A program made the position numbers and the translations under genes. Under the pieces are notes generated by a model, which made no database searches, was not told the origin of the DNA, and was given only the letters and a program-made list of their open reading frames with translations. From Owenia fusiformis (taxonomy: Eukaryota; Annelida; Polychaeta; Sabellida; Oweniidae), in contig CAIIXF020000004.1 of NCBI GenBank assembly GCA_903813345.2, forward strand, positions 15,199,196 through 15,263,195: DNA of 64,000 nucleotides. The letters are read 5' to 3'. Positions 48,001 through 55,077 of the stretch are shown here, one piece after another (position 1 is the first letter of the stretch; each line of letters opens with the position of its first letter).

Positions 48001-51000
48001 ATGATGTTATTGGTCACATTTGTAAGGCATAAGACAAAGTCCATTTGATTACAATTATCGTATTTCATTCACATTTCCTATAGTAAATACCCTGAAAGCT
48101 TAGAATTGTACACTAATATACTTACTAGTATGTGGTGCAGATAGCATTTTTTATGCAATGCAGTTTGAACATGTAAAAATTTATTTTTCATTCTTAGCAT
48201 TGATACAGTATAGGTAGTGAGCTAGCACCAAAAAATGTACCGGCTTCTGAACAAATTGAAATTACTTGTTTCTTATGTATTTTTATGTGATACTTCAGAA
48301 AATTTTTGTCTGACATGCCGTATCCGGGGCGAAATTTGTCAAAATTGGGTTTTTGACCCTAAAAAGGAAAATTACAGGGGGTACATTATCATCATTGAAT
48401 AATTCATTCAGTTGATCTTCAATCATCATAATAATTTTATTGAGACTTGATGAGATCATTCTGGGGTAGTATATAACGTTTCAATGGTCTGTCACTCATG
48501 GTTGCCATGGAAACCACAATTTTTGCTGAGAAAATCCTTAATTTTGGTAAAACCTGTACCTGTACATAATATAGAATATGGATTATTTTTTATATCAACA
48601 GATATTAGAACATTTTGGCACTCTTGAAATCACCAGGGCTGTCCAAACATTTGTTTAAAGTGAAAGAATATTACAATTTATGTGACTGGTAAGTGTCAAA
48701 GACCATACAATTACATGAGTGGTCAAAAGTGGGCGTCGCCCTCATAATAGTAGTTGATTGCCATTCTCTATAAATACAGAGTTTTACTTGACTTTTGAGA
48801 TACATTTATATTGAACTTCTTTGGTTATACTTAATATCAAGCAATCTAAGTGTTATAGTTATTGCATGGGGATACAGGGGGGGGGAGAGGGGGAGGGGGG
48901 GTAGTAACAGAATTGGGAGGGGGCAGAGCTTATCAGTCTTAAGTATAAATCTCATCTTCATGGTTCTAGATTTCATAGGGTACATCTTCTTGGTCTTATT
49001 ATATATATATGTTTTGTTTGTGTTTTATTACAGGAGGGGTGACTCACATGATATTCTCTAAAGATGGCAACAGACTCTACAGTGGAGGACGCAAGGTAGG
49101 GGCACTACAAGTGAAACTGTTTGGTTAACAGTTAACACTTCATTAAGAAAATTGAAGTATTACGCTGAGCTTTAATCTGTCTTCAGTGCATGATGAATTA
49201 TTCTTTCATTTTTAATGAATTTGATTCTTTGTGACTAAATAATTTTTCACATTTTCGCTTTTTTTGCAGGACCCGGAGATTTTATGTTGGGACATGAGGA
49301 ATCCTGGGAAAATTCTCTTCACCATTGAGAGAAACGTCACAACAAACCAACGCATTTACTTTGACTTTGACAGGTACATTTGTACAATGTATTTATTAGC
49401 ATTTAATTTTCATGGTGATGACAAAACAATAGTATAGTAGGCAAAATAAAATGATTTAAAAAAAACAATATCCTCACTTTTGCACATAGAGAATACTTTT
49501 CTGTTTTTATGAATAAACTCTTATCTTTGCATATCAAAAAGGTGAGATTATTGTTTTATTTTTTTCAAAATTGTATTGGTCTGTTTATTACTTTTCTCAA
49601 ATTGACCTTCAGACATTACTCTAGATCTATAGTACAGGGTGACCCAAAAAAATGCAACCCTCCATTTCTTCAATATTTTTCTTAAATGGAGGTAAATTGC
49701 TCTGAGATTTGGCACACAAGGACTTCATTCAATGTGGGATCCTCTGGCAAAGTTTTAATAATGAAAACAAACTTTTAATAATGAAAACAAACTTGCGATG
49801 TTCAAGGAAACTGTTCATAACATGGATGCATAATTCCCCATGGATATGGCTCAACTTTTGCAGCCATTGCTTCTGCAATTGCAGTAGGGTTATTTTCATA
49901 CATACTGTATAAGTGGTAATTTTGCCTAATCATTTAATTTGCCTATTTCCTAATTTTTTCCAGGTTTGGAAAATTAAATGTCGGAAATATTATCTTTATA
50001 ATGTTATCCAATGGGAGGTTTCTTGTCATTAGGAAAATTAAAATTAGGAAAACTATGAAATTTGACCATTCGGAAAATAAACCACTCGGATTAAATACCA
50101 CTTATACAGTATTATCCTTTAAATAAACCCATATATAGAAGTCAGGGGCGTTGAGATCGAGACTTTGGGATGATCATGGGTTCTCCGTCCTAGGAGAGAT
50201 CATCTTCTCATAGAAATGACTAGTGAGCCAGGCTATGCTATCATTAGAAGTTTGAGGAGTAGCTCCATCCTTCTAGAACCACTGTTCTTGTCTATTGAAG
50301 CCTCTATGTCACTCTAGAACTGCCTAGAACTTCCTGGGAACTCCAATATTGCGGTGTGTGTTAACAGTAACAGTGTTACCATTATCAACCTCAAACCAAA
50401 AGGGGCTGATGATTTCATGTTTGGAAATTGGCAGCTCAAGCTGTGCATTTAACAGAATGAAGGGGCCTTTGAAGCACTTTATCTGGAATTTGTGATCCCA
50501 GAACACATTATTTCTTGAGTTTACATGTTCAGAAAGAAGGGAATGTGATTCATCCGAAAACCTAACATTGGAAATAGACGACATTTGGAGCATATTTTGG
50601 AACGACCATAACTTTATCAATATAAGACTATGATTATTGAAACTTTGCCAGAGGATCATACATTGAATGAAGTTTTTGTGTGTCAAATTTCAGAGCAATT
50701 AACCTCATTTAGGAAAAATATTGAAAAAATGGAGGGTTGCATTTTTTTGGGGTCACCCTGTACTAACCGTACATTGCAAATATCTGATCATTTCTGCTAT
50801 TTCTCAAGTTCATTGTAGCATACAAATGAATACATTGGGAACCCTACTCTGCATAGAAGTATTCATTTCACTTTGACATATCTTCATGACACATAATGTT
50901 AACATTTTGGGGTGTACAAAACAAAACAGATGTCCTGTCATTGTTGCGACATGTATTTTGCATCTATAGTTCATATATAGTTTAATGTATGCAGTGTTCT

Positions 51001-54000
51001 CCACAGAATTTTTTCTCAAGTGGGTGCAAAATTCTAATTTTTGCAATTCAGGTAAAAATTTGGCAATTTTTCATGATTTTCTCATTATCAAGTGGGTGCA
51101 AATGGATTTTCAGGTGGGTACAAGTCTATTTTAAAAATCTCAGGTGGGTGCTGGCAGCCTGACCCACTTGCTTTAATTCTTGCAAAATCACTCTTTTGTC
51201 ATCTAATCAACACATTTGAATGTGAGATCTCTGCCTTTTATCTCAGTCTAGAATGGAACAATGCATTTATGTCTCTGAACTCTCTGCTGAAGACTCCTCC
51301 TCTGAAAAAACAGGAATAACATTAGTCACTGTCATACACTCACTCATCACTCTACTATACCTTGCATTTGGTGTTCATGAGTAACCCATTTGGCTTATTA
51401 GTAATAATTATGTTATTTGTTTTTATTTGTCTGTTCCTTATTAATGGTTTATCGGTTGATGTGTATAAGGTACTTTCAAAAATATACTAAACAATGCAAT
51501 TAGACAATCATAGTACCTTATCCATTTCTAGGGGTTAGGTATAGTAGTGTGTCATTGAGGTGATATTACTACAATGTGTTACTTTAGTCAGCCAAAGTAT
51601 TTTGATTGGTTCTTGAATTGAATTATTGTTTATACAGTAAAACTTGCATATGTTGAACACCTTTAGTACCCAAAAATAGTGCTCTACTTGGGTGATGTTC
51701 TACTCTCTGAGTTAGTTTAACTATTATGTCAGTAAGTCATGGAACTCTGGAAAGTTCTCAACTTATGGGAGAGTTGCACTTAGAGAAGTGTTCCACTTAT
51801 GGGAGAGTTGCACTTAGAGAAGTGTTCCACTTATGGGAGAGTTCCACTTAGAGAAGTGGTCCACTTATGGGAGAGTTCCACTTAGAGAAGTGTTCCACTT
51901 TACAGGTTTTAGTGTATATTTACATAACTCTTTTAGCAAACCTTTGCAAAAAACACTAATGGGCAAATGTGGGATTACTAAAAAGATTTCAGTTTTTCTT
52001 TGATTGATGAAATATTAATTTTAATTGTTGAGGTGTGGATCTCTATAAATATTATTTTTACACTTTTATCAATTCGAAAATTAAACATGTAAAATTTAAA
52101 ATGCAATACATGTCCGTTTGCTGATTTGGTTTGCTCCCAGATTTTTAATGTGCCATTGTTATTTCTTAATTCCAGTCGAAAGATTCATAAAAAGCTTACC
52201 TTTATCGAAACCATATATCCATCCATCTTCATTTATTGGTCCTTCGCCTTTAAATTTGTATTGCTGACATGTTCCGCCAGCTTCATAGAACGCAAATGAA
52301 TAACATTTTTCGTTCATAGCACATTTTATTGCGCAATCACTTGTAGCGTATGCCTTAAAGGAGGTTTCTAGTGAATAGTCTAACTGTTTCGTATCCTTCA
52401 TCGTGTTGAAATACCACGATCCTGAAGATGTGCTATATGAAATCATTGTGATTAGGATGATGATGTGGAGCAAAATTTTTCGCTCCATATTTTTCAGATA
52501 GGAATTAATAGTTCTTTAGTTTGATTATTCTAATACGATCAAAAGCAATTATATGGCATTTAGAGAGTATGAACCTCTGCCAAGATATTCTCCTGAATTC
52601 CTGGTCCTTGCATTTAACGCTACTGATACTTTATGAACTGGTTTCTGTCGATTTGTAAATGCAGTTCTATGTCACTGTTGTATTACACAACATCAAGACC
52701 ATATGAGATAGCACCCATTTATTGTCAGCTTCACACTCTAGCAACAATGGCACCAAGTAATAAAAATGACTGGTCACCTAATTTGCTTTCCGTTTTAGCC
52801 AATTCACGCTGTCTGTCTTAATGGCTCTGCCTGGTGTGAATATCTTGCCAGTTTATTCTATATATTCTTTTCTTGCTATTTCCATTTCTTTCGTAAAAAT
52901 GAGGATAGGAGCATTACTTTTTTGCTTGTAAGAAATAATTATTGAATATCGTTAATACTCAATCATGAATATGAATTCTAAAAATTAAACCAGGGTACAT
53001 GTATCAGGCCTGTAGCCCAGGGGGGTTTGATGGGTTTGAGCGAACCGCCTCCCCCCCTTGGCCAAAAATCTTTCAAAATCATGCAGTTTTTTTTCACCAT
53101 TCTGAGCACTTTTTACATGTAAAAAAATTGTCCAAAGTGAACCCCCCTGGAATTTTTCCAAAAGTGAACCACCCTTGGCAAATCCTGGCTACGGGCCTGT
53201 GTGTATCTGAATGGGCATGATGGAACTATGTCATTGCCTCTATAAGTGCTACAAAGTAAAAATGAAATATTGGGAAAAAGTGATTGGAAAACTATATTAA
53301 CAAATAAGTTTATTCATAACAGCATATCACATACAGGGGTGTTCTTTGGAACAGAACAATGAAATTGCAAAGCATTTTTTGAATGAATGCCAACGGTTTT
53401 CTAATTATTATTGGTAATGTTAAAGAATTCAAGAGTCTTCTCACTCTATTATGTTAACCCCTCTGAGTACTGTATTATGTTGACGTATCATATGCATTAA
53501 GGTCCATTAAGCCACAGTTAATGTCAATAAATCCATCAAATTAATTATTATTACATATTGTATTGCTTTTATAAAATATCACCTTCTAATTATTAGTAAC
53601 TTTGTCAGTAATTATCATGGACCTATATAAATTGATTGAAATCTCAGGTATATGTCCTCTCAAATGAGATCTCAATAATTATTATTCAATCACCTCACAA
53701 ATAATTTCCTAAAAGCTGAGAAAAATCTATAATGGTTTCTATTTTATAATGTAACTAATTTAGTCCACCATGTTGATTCATCAGGAATTCAAACAGTGTA
53801 CCTTATAGTGTAATTGAGATATGTCAAGTGCTCATGTACAGTAAAACCTGTCTAATCTGAACACCACTGGGACCGGCTAAAAGCGTTCAGGTTAGGATGT
53901 TCACATTTTTAGATTTTTTGCATTTGCGAGATTCCACATTCTGAAGAAATGTGAACACATTCTCGGTAAATATTTATAGTTCTTTTGACCACATAGCTTT

Positions 54001-55077
54001 ATACTTTTCAAATATGATTGTTCACTGTTCAAATTAGGAGGTGTTCACATTTCAAGGTTTTTTAACATTGGAGTCAATGGGAGGAAAAAATGGGACCGAA
54101 AAAGAGTTCAGATTGGGGGGTGTTCAGATTAGCCAGGTGTTCAGATATACAGGCTCAACTGTACAAGTGTCAAGAGATCGTCATTTTGGTCAATCTGTAT
54201 TTCCAGGTTTTGCTGTATTTATCATTAACTGAATGTATTTGACTCTTTGACAATTGCCACATATGTTAATTTATTAACCTTGGCAATTCTATCTGTTTTA
54301 TACATGCAATGTTTGTATGAAATAAAAGTGAAAATTGAAAAAATGGGTTTGGCTGTTATGTTACAGGGAAGGCCAGTATACATGTATTGCATCTGGGGGT
54401 CAAGATGGTATGGGACACCCTAGCTACACCTAGATTATCATAGGTCACCCTGTACCATCATAGGTTTTACTGTAGTTATCATAAAATGAATGTGTCTGTT
54501 GTGTTACAGGGATGGCCAGTATATTGCATCAGGGGGTCAGGATGGTAAACTGCATATATGGGACACCCTTGCTACACCCAGTATATCTGATGAAGATCCT
54601 GTGCTACCTCCAATACTTGGACAGAATGTACACAGAGACACTGTCAATGGTGTGAGGTAAATATTACATTTGATTGAATCTGTGTTATTGATAATGATTT
54701 TTGAGATCATTCAGGTTCTTTATTGCTGCATTTTTAAAGTACATTTGTATCTTATGCAGCCTTTATTTGTTTCTAGCTCAGATGACGAGCCTGTGGAATC
54801 ACCCACTTGTCCATCCCACTTGTCCATCGGAGCAAATGTGACCACGGCATTACTTTGTACTACTTACATTTCTTGTGATATTTCTCTGAGATACATGTAT
54901 ACATAACCAATGCCAACATTTTATGTTTCCAGTTTTCATCCGAGTCTACCAATAATTGCCACTAGTTCTGGTCAAAGACATTTCATGACGTCAGATGGGA
55001 GCTCTTCAGATGAGGAGGAAAATATTTTTTCCACTTGTGACAACTCAGTGAGACTTTGGCAGTATGGGACCAAGTGA
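27054..55077 (+). CDS. WRAP53: WRAP53 / TCAB1, telomerase and scaRNA Cajal-body WD40 protein, complete
   Basis: TCAB1 binds the CAB box of scaRNAs and telomerase RNA and carries them to Cajal bodies. Eleven coding exons keep phase throughout: 27054-28027, 28442-28534, 36729-36840, 44390-44569, 44985-45117, 45494-45523, 45775-45918, 49034-49095, 49270-49373, 54510-54656, 54933-55077; 2124 nt, 707 aa. Exon 1 encodes an acidic, Asn/Thr/Asp-rich low-complexity N-terminus of about 325 residues, much longer than in human (548 aa in total). From exon 2 on the match to TCAB1 is collinear: [85 protein letters not shown], then [10 protein letters not shown] at the end. Exons 3, 4 and 10 have upstream decoy copies. 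A polyadenylation signal (aataaa) is at 55589. Introns total about 26 kb and host other genes. Confidence 0.96.
28571..29007. mobile_element. MITE with cagtgatctcccc ends, interrupted by another MITE
   Basis: Starts cagtgatctccccagaatt and ends ctggggagatcactg. Internal gtgggtgcaaat and tttcaggtgggt recur in a second copy at 50992-51192. The MITE at 28731-28968 is inserted inside it. Confidence 0.75.
28731..28968. mobile_element. 238-bp MITE with 8/9-bp target-site duplication (copy B), nested
   Basis: Starts catcctcc and ends ggaggatg; the inverted counterpart of copy A at 16276-16523. Flanks are gtgctgcgc and atgctgcgc, eight of nine bases identical. It splits the surrounding MITE, so it is the younger insertion. 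Confidence 0.8.
29520..29749. mobile_element. MITE with actgtacttctac ends (copy 2)
   Basis: Starts tactgtacttctacttaatt and ends gcagaagtacagta. Inside, ccaaattaagtagc is repeated several times. Confidence 0.65.
29914..30060. mobile_element. 147-bp palindromic element
   Basis: gttatataatggttctttct at the left pairs with agaatgaaccattatataat at the right; tatatcgtg pairs with cacgatata, and the inner arms (tactcg / cgagt) are imperfect. It abuts the next MITE. Confidence 0.6.
30061..30424. mobile_element. 364-bp MITE with attatgccactctaagt ends
   Basis: attatgccactctaagttca at the left pairs with ttggacttagagtggtataa at the right. It carries one TGACGTCA octamer near 30221. Confidence 0.65.
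30493..31077 (-). CDS. Unrecognised 194-aa protein gene in a WRAP53 intron
   Basis: Open frame from ATG at 31077 to TGA or equivalent at 30493, 194 codons, with composition unlike the surrounding repeats. It begins STNP-like, with [38 protein letters not shown] and [20 protein letters not shown]. No signal peptide or transmembrane segment. A 3' splice site (catccttctag) lies one base before the ATG, so a non-coding exon probably precedes it. Two minus-strand blocks upstream have exon-like borders (31546-31472 with a GTCAGT donor, and about 32830-32742 with a GTAAGT donor), but neither continues the reading frame, so they could be UTR exons or chance. No family is recognised. Confidence 0.55.
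   Translation of the reverse strand: MSSINPTQVIAATRGIVRTGGGIQVQAFAIPNHLCPTGQHLYPRHCLKPYDPVFHDTESYDNKTYITQESLHTEEKLRAVYFVDTPDDGSQFCFDNPAHQDEYIRLKRTLNLYNNERSSESLSGQTKYAERVVTLLEVKAPEDDTYKYIVIVVGGQIEYQNFIEAGFEFLDKFQSVEVALSAFPDYNILGMQVI
33027..33904 (+). mobile_element. Non-autonomous Helitron, 878 bp, with expanded GTCC tract
   Basis: Starts TCCCAACGAACGAAGTTCGG after an A and ends with a short hairpin (actccgcggagt), then tgccattgt and CTAG before a T. This is the classic Helitron layout: 5' TC, 3' hairpin plus CTRR, insertion between A and T. The 5' end also has a small palindrome (cgaacgaagttcg). Cellular genes are absent. Inside, 33069-33288 is a long GTCC tetranucleotide array. Confidence 0.8.
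33069..33288. repeat. GTCC tetranucleotide microsatellite, about 55 units
   Basis: A nearly perfect tccg/gtcc array of about 220 bp inside the Helitron. It creates long artificial open frames (repeated RTDG or PSVR peptides) on both strands that are not genes. Confidence 0.97.
34098..34487. mobile_element. Dimeric MITE, copy 2
   Basis: Same two-monomer layout as 18583-18980: ttaaagacaagtctcagttt at the left, aaactgagactctttt at the right, and two internal monomers each with gctaataat and cacccaaat blocks. Divergence between the copies is moderate. Confidence 0.75.
34630..34860. repeat. AT-rich satellite-like array (atatcaat / catatcaat units)
   Basis: About 230 bp of alternating atatcaat and catatcaat words, giving a 15-bp higher-order unit. 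The repeated [14 protein letters not shown]-type reading frames are artefacts of it. Confidence 0.95.
35600..36840 (+). repeat. WRAP53: Array of nine acceptor-plus-exon units at WRAP53 exon 3
   Basis: The unit is about 133 bp (one of 139). Each begins with the intron end tttatactgtag (tttatag in the first) and then the exon start GGCCCCTGATGGATCCTGCC. Exon copies start at 35658, 35791, 35924, 36058, 36191, 36324, 36463, 36596 and 36729. Only the last continues to a splice donor (36841). The others run from gtattctggga straight back into intron sequence. Seven of the eight decoys have a one-base deletion (gacactctc for gacaactctc) and would end in a stop after IYRN or IYRD. The copy at 35924 keeps frame but meets TAA after KYPPV. 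Confidence 0.93.
36966..36994. other. Perfect 14-bp-arm palindrome
   Basis: agcgggcagatata, then g, then tatatctgcccgct: a complete hairpin with a one-base centre, about 125 bp after the WRAP53 exon 3 donor. Could be a MITE relic; an imperfect related tract (gcaggcagatata) lies just upstream. Confidence 0.7.
38150..38634. repeat. Degenerate tandem array, ~150-bp unit, cut by a pogo element
   Basis: Recurring tttaaaatcaatatgtta, aaatttaaatctcaa and gtcaaaatgaa blocks, with three to four units. The array resumes after the pogo element at 39881 with ctacaatttaaaaa. Confidence 0.7.
38635..39880 (-). mobile_element. Pogo-like DNA transposon, 1.25 kb, internally deleted
   Basis: Inverted ends cagtaaaacctgtctaatcc and cagatatacaggttttactg, with TA on both sides (38633-38634, 39881-39882). 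On the minus strand it keeps the end of a transposase reading frame with KAGE-type decay; the last codons read [10 protein letters not shown] in one frame. It sits within WRAP53 intron 3. Confidence 0.8.
40432..42834 (+). pseudogene. DUF229 sulfatase-like type II membrane protein, single exon, cut by one stop codon
   Basis: The first part (40432-42366, 644 aa) starts [10 protein letters not shown] with a signal anchor ([18 protein letters not shown], residues about 11-28). It is followed by the DUF229 core: [52 protein letters not shown] and [11 protein letters not shown]. This family has the alkaline phosphatase/sulfatase fold and its substrates are unknown. From 42253 the frame enters 16 copies of a 24-bp unit (DKDNPRVP-type octapeptide). 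In unit 5, CCC AGA has become CCC TGA (stop at 42364-42366). The same frame continues through eleven more units and the expected DUF229 C-terminus ([39 protein letters not shown]) to TAG at 42832: 800 codons if the stop is ignored. A 3' splice site (gatgctttcag) before the ATG suggests a 5' UTR exon. Nested in WRAP53 intron 3, same strand. Confidence 0.85.
42253..42636. repeat. Coding 24-bp minisatellite, 16 units
   Basis: Units follow gataaagataatcccagag plus ttcca or ttca, encoding D-K/N-D-N-P-R-V-P/S. All are exactly 24 bp, so the frame is kept. The fifth unit carries the stop codon. Confidence 0.97.
42860..43215. repeat. ~190-bp tandem duplication with poly-G tract
   Basis: gtacaaaatt, then tctaacattactta, then a G-rich run, then gatgctgagggtt occur twice (from about 42861 and 43052). 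The second copy contains a run of 14 G. Confidence 0.75.
43845..44569 (+). repeat. WRAP53: Array of five acceptor-plus-exon units at WRAP53 exon 4
   Basis: The unit is about 132 bp. Each begins gttactttcag followed by AATTCAGTGTTAAAAGTAAA. Exon copies start at 43859, 43991, 44123, 44259 and 44390. Only the last reads [10 protein letters not shown] and reaches the GTGAGT donor at 44570. The four decoys share a changed stretch (tttgatgctggtaccctaaa) and then ctcactcacttttaattcat, and lack a donor; in the exon frame they hit a stop after about 30 codons. Confidence 0.92.
46175..47862 (+). mobile_element. Pogo-like DNA transposon, 1.69 kb, nested
   Basis: Ends cagtaaaacctgtatatctg and gattagacaggttttactg, with TA on both sides (46173-46174, 47863-47864). 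It is the same family as 38635-39880 in the opposite orientation, lengthened by about three internal ~250-bp repeats (gattatgaacaagtcttaac blocks). A transposase tail near 47340-47492 reads [19 protein letters not shown], then [19 protein letters not shown] and stop. Confidence 0.82.
47340..47492 (+). pseudogene. C-terminal fragment of pogo-type transposase
   Basis: About 50 codons ending [11 protein letters not shown] then TAA. The final QxxMxxFF fits a PCNA-interacting (PIP) box, a feature known at the C-terminus of Drosophila pogo transposase. The catalytic DDE part is missing. Confidence 0.6.
49635..50760 (-). mobile_element. Decayed Tc1/mariner-like transposon with long TIRs
   Basis: Ends cagggtgacccaaaaaaatg and tttttttggggtcaccctg with TA on both sides (49633-49634, 50761-50762); the arms pair for about 130 bp (ccagaggatc, cattgaatgaag). 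On the minus strand, fragments of a mariner-type transposase remain: [16 protein letters not shown], then [12 protein letters not shown], then after stops and frame changes a stretch resembling the family's WFQQDGATPHT-like region. It holds a nested MITE (49902-50112). Confidence 0.82.
49902..50112. mobile_element. 211-bp MITE nested inside the mariner element
   Basis: Left end atactgtataagtggtaatt and right end ataccacttatacagtat are inverted repeats. Inside, attaggaaaa and related words recur. It interrupts the downstream part of the transposase remnant. Confidence 0.7.
50992..51192. mobile_element. Second copy of the cagtgatctcccc MITE
   Basis: Matches 28571-28730 and the end of that element: aagtgggtgcaaa, tttttcatgatttt, tttcaggtgggt, then ccacttgctttaat. 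No nested insertion here. Confidence 0.65.
51635..51914. mobile_element. 280-bp pogo-related MITE with inner tandem repeats
   Basis: Starts cagtaaaacttgcatatg after TA and ends tacaggttttagtg before TA. The middle is a 35-36-bp tandem repeat (cttatgggagagttccactt) of about four units. Confidence 0.7.
52200..52488 (-). CDS. First exon of a secreted PAN/apple-like domain protein, in a WRAP53 intron
   Basis: ATG at 52488 opens [20 protein letters not shown], a good signal peptide. Then come [18 protein letters not shown] and a small PAN/apple-like module with [18 protein letters not shown] and GGTCQQYKF (four cysteines). It ends GWIYGFDK with a GTAAGC donor at 52199, phase 1. The next exon is uncertain. 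A fitting acceptor (attcctgttttttcag) near 51314 would add [11 protein letters not shown] and a stop, which is possible but unproven. PAN-type domains bind proteins or sugars outside the cell. Confidence 0.6.
53005..53202. mobile_element. 198-bp MITE with aggcctgtagccc ends
   Basis: caggcctgtagcccagg at the left pairs with cctggctacgggcctgtg at the right. A related fragment without ends lies near 14140-14290 (shares cattctgagcac and ccttggcaaa). Confidence 0.6.
53839..54161. mobile_element. 323-bp pogo-type MITE (third family member)
   Basis: Starts cagtaaaacctgtctaatct and ends gttcagatatacaggctcaactg, with TA on each side (53837-53838, 54162-54163). No coding remnant; it keeps only the sub-terminal repeats of the longer copies. 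Confidence 0.75.
54345..54656 (+). repeat. WRAP53: Acceptor-plus-exon duplication at WRAP53 exon 10 (two copies)
   Basis: tgttatgttacag followed by GGAAGGCCAGTATACATG (copy start 54367) precedes the intact tgttgtgttacag plus GGATGGCCAGTATATTGC (54510) by 143 bp. The copy is diverged, has no donor, and in frame ends at a TAG after GMGHPSYT. Confidence 0.85.
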
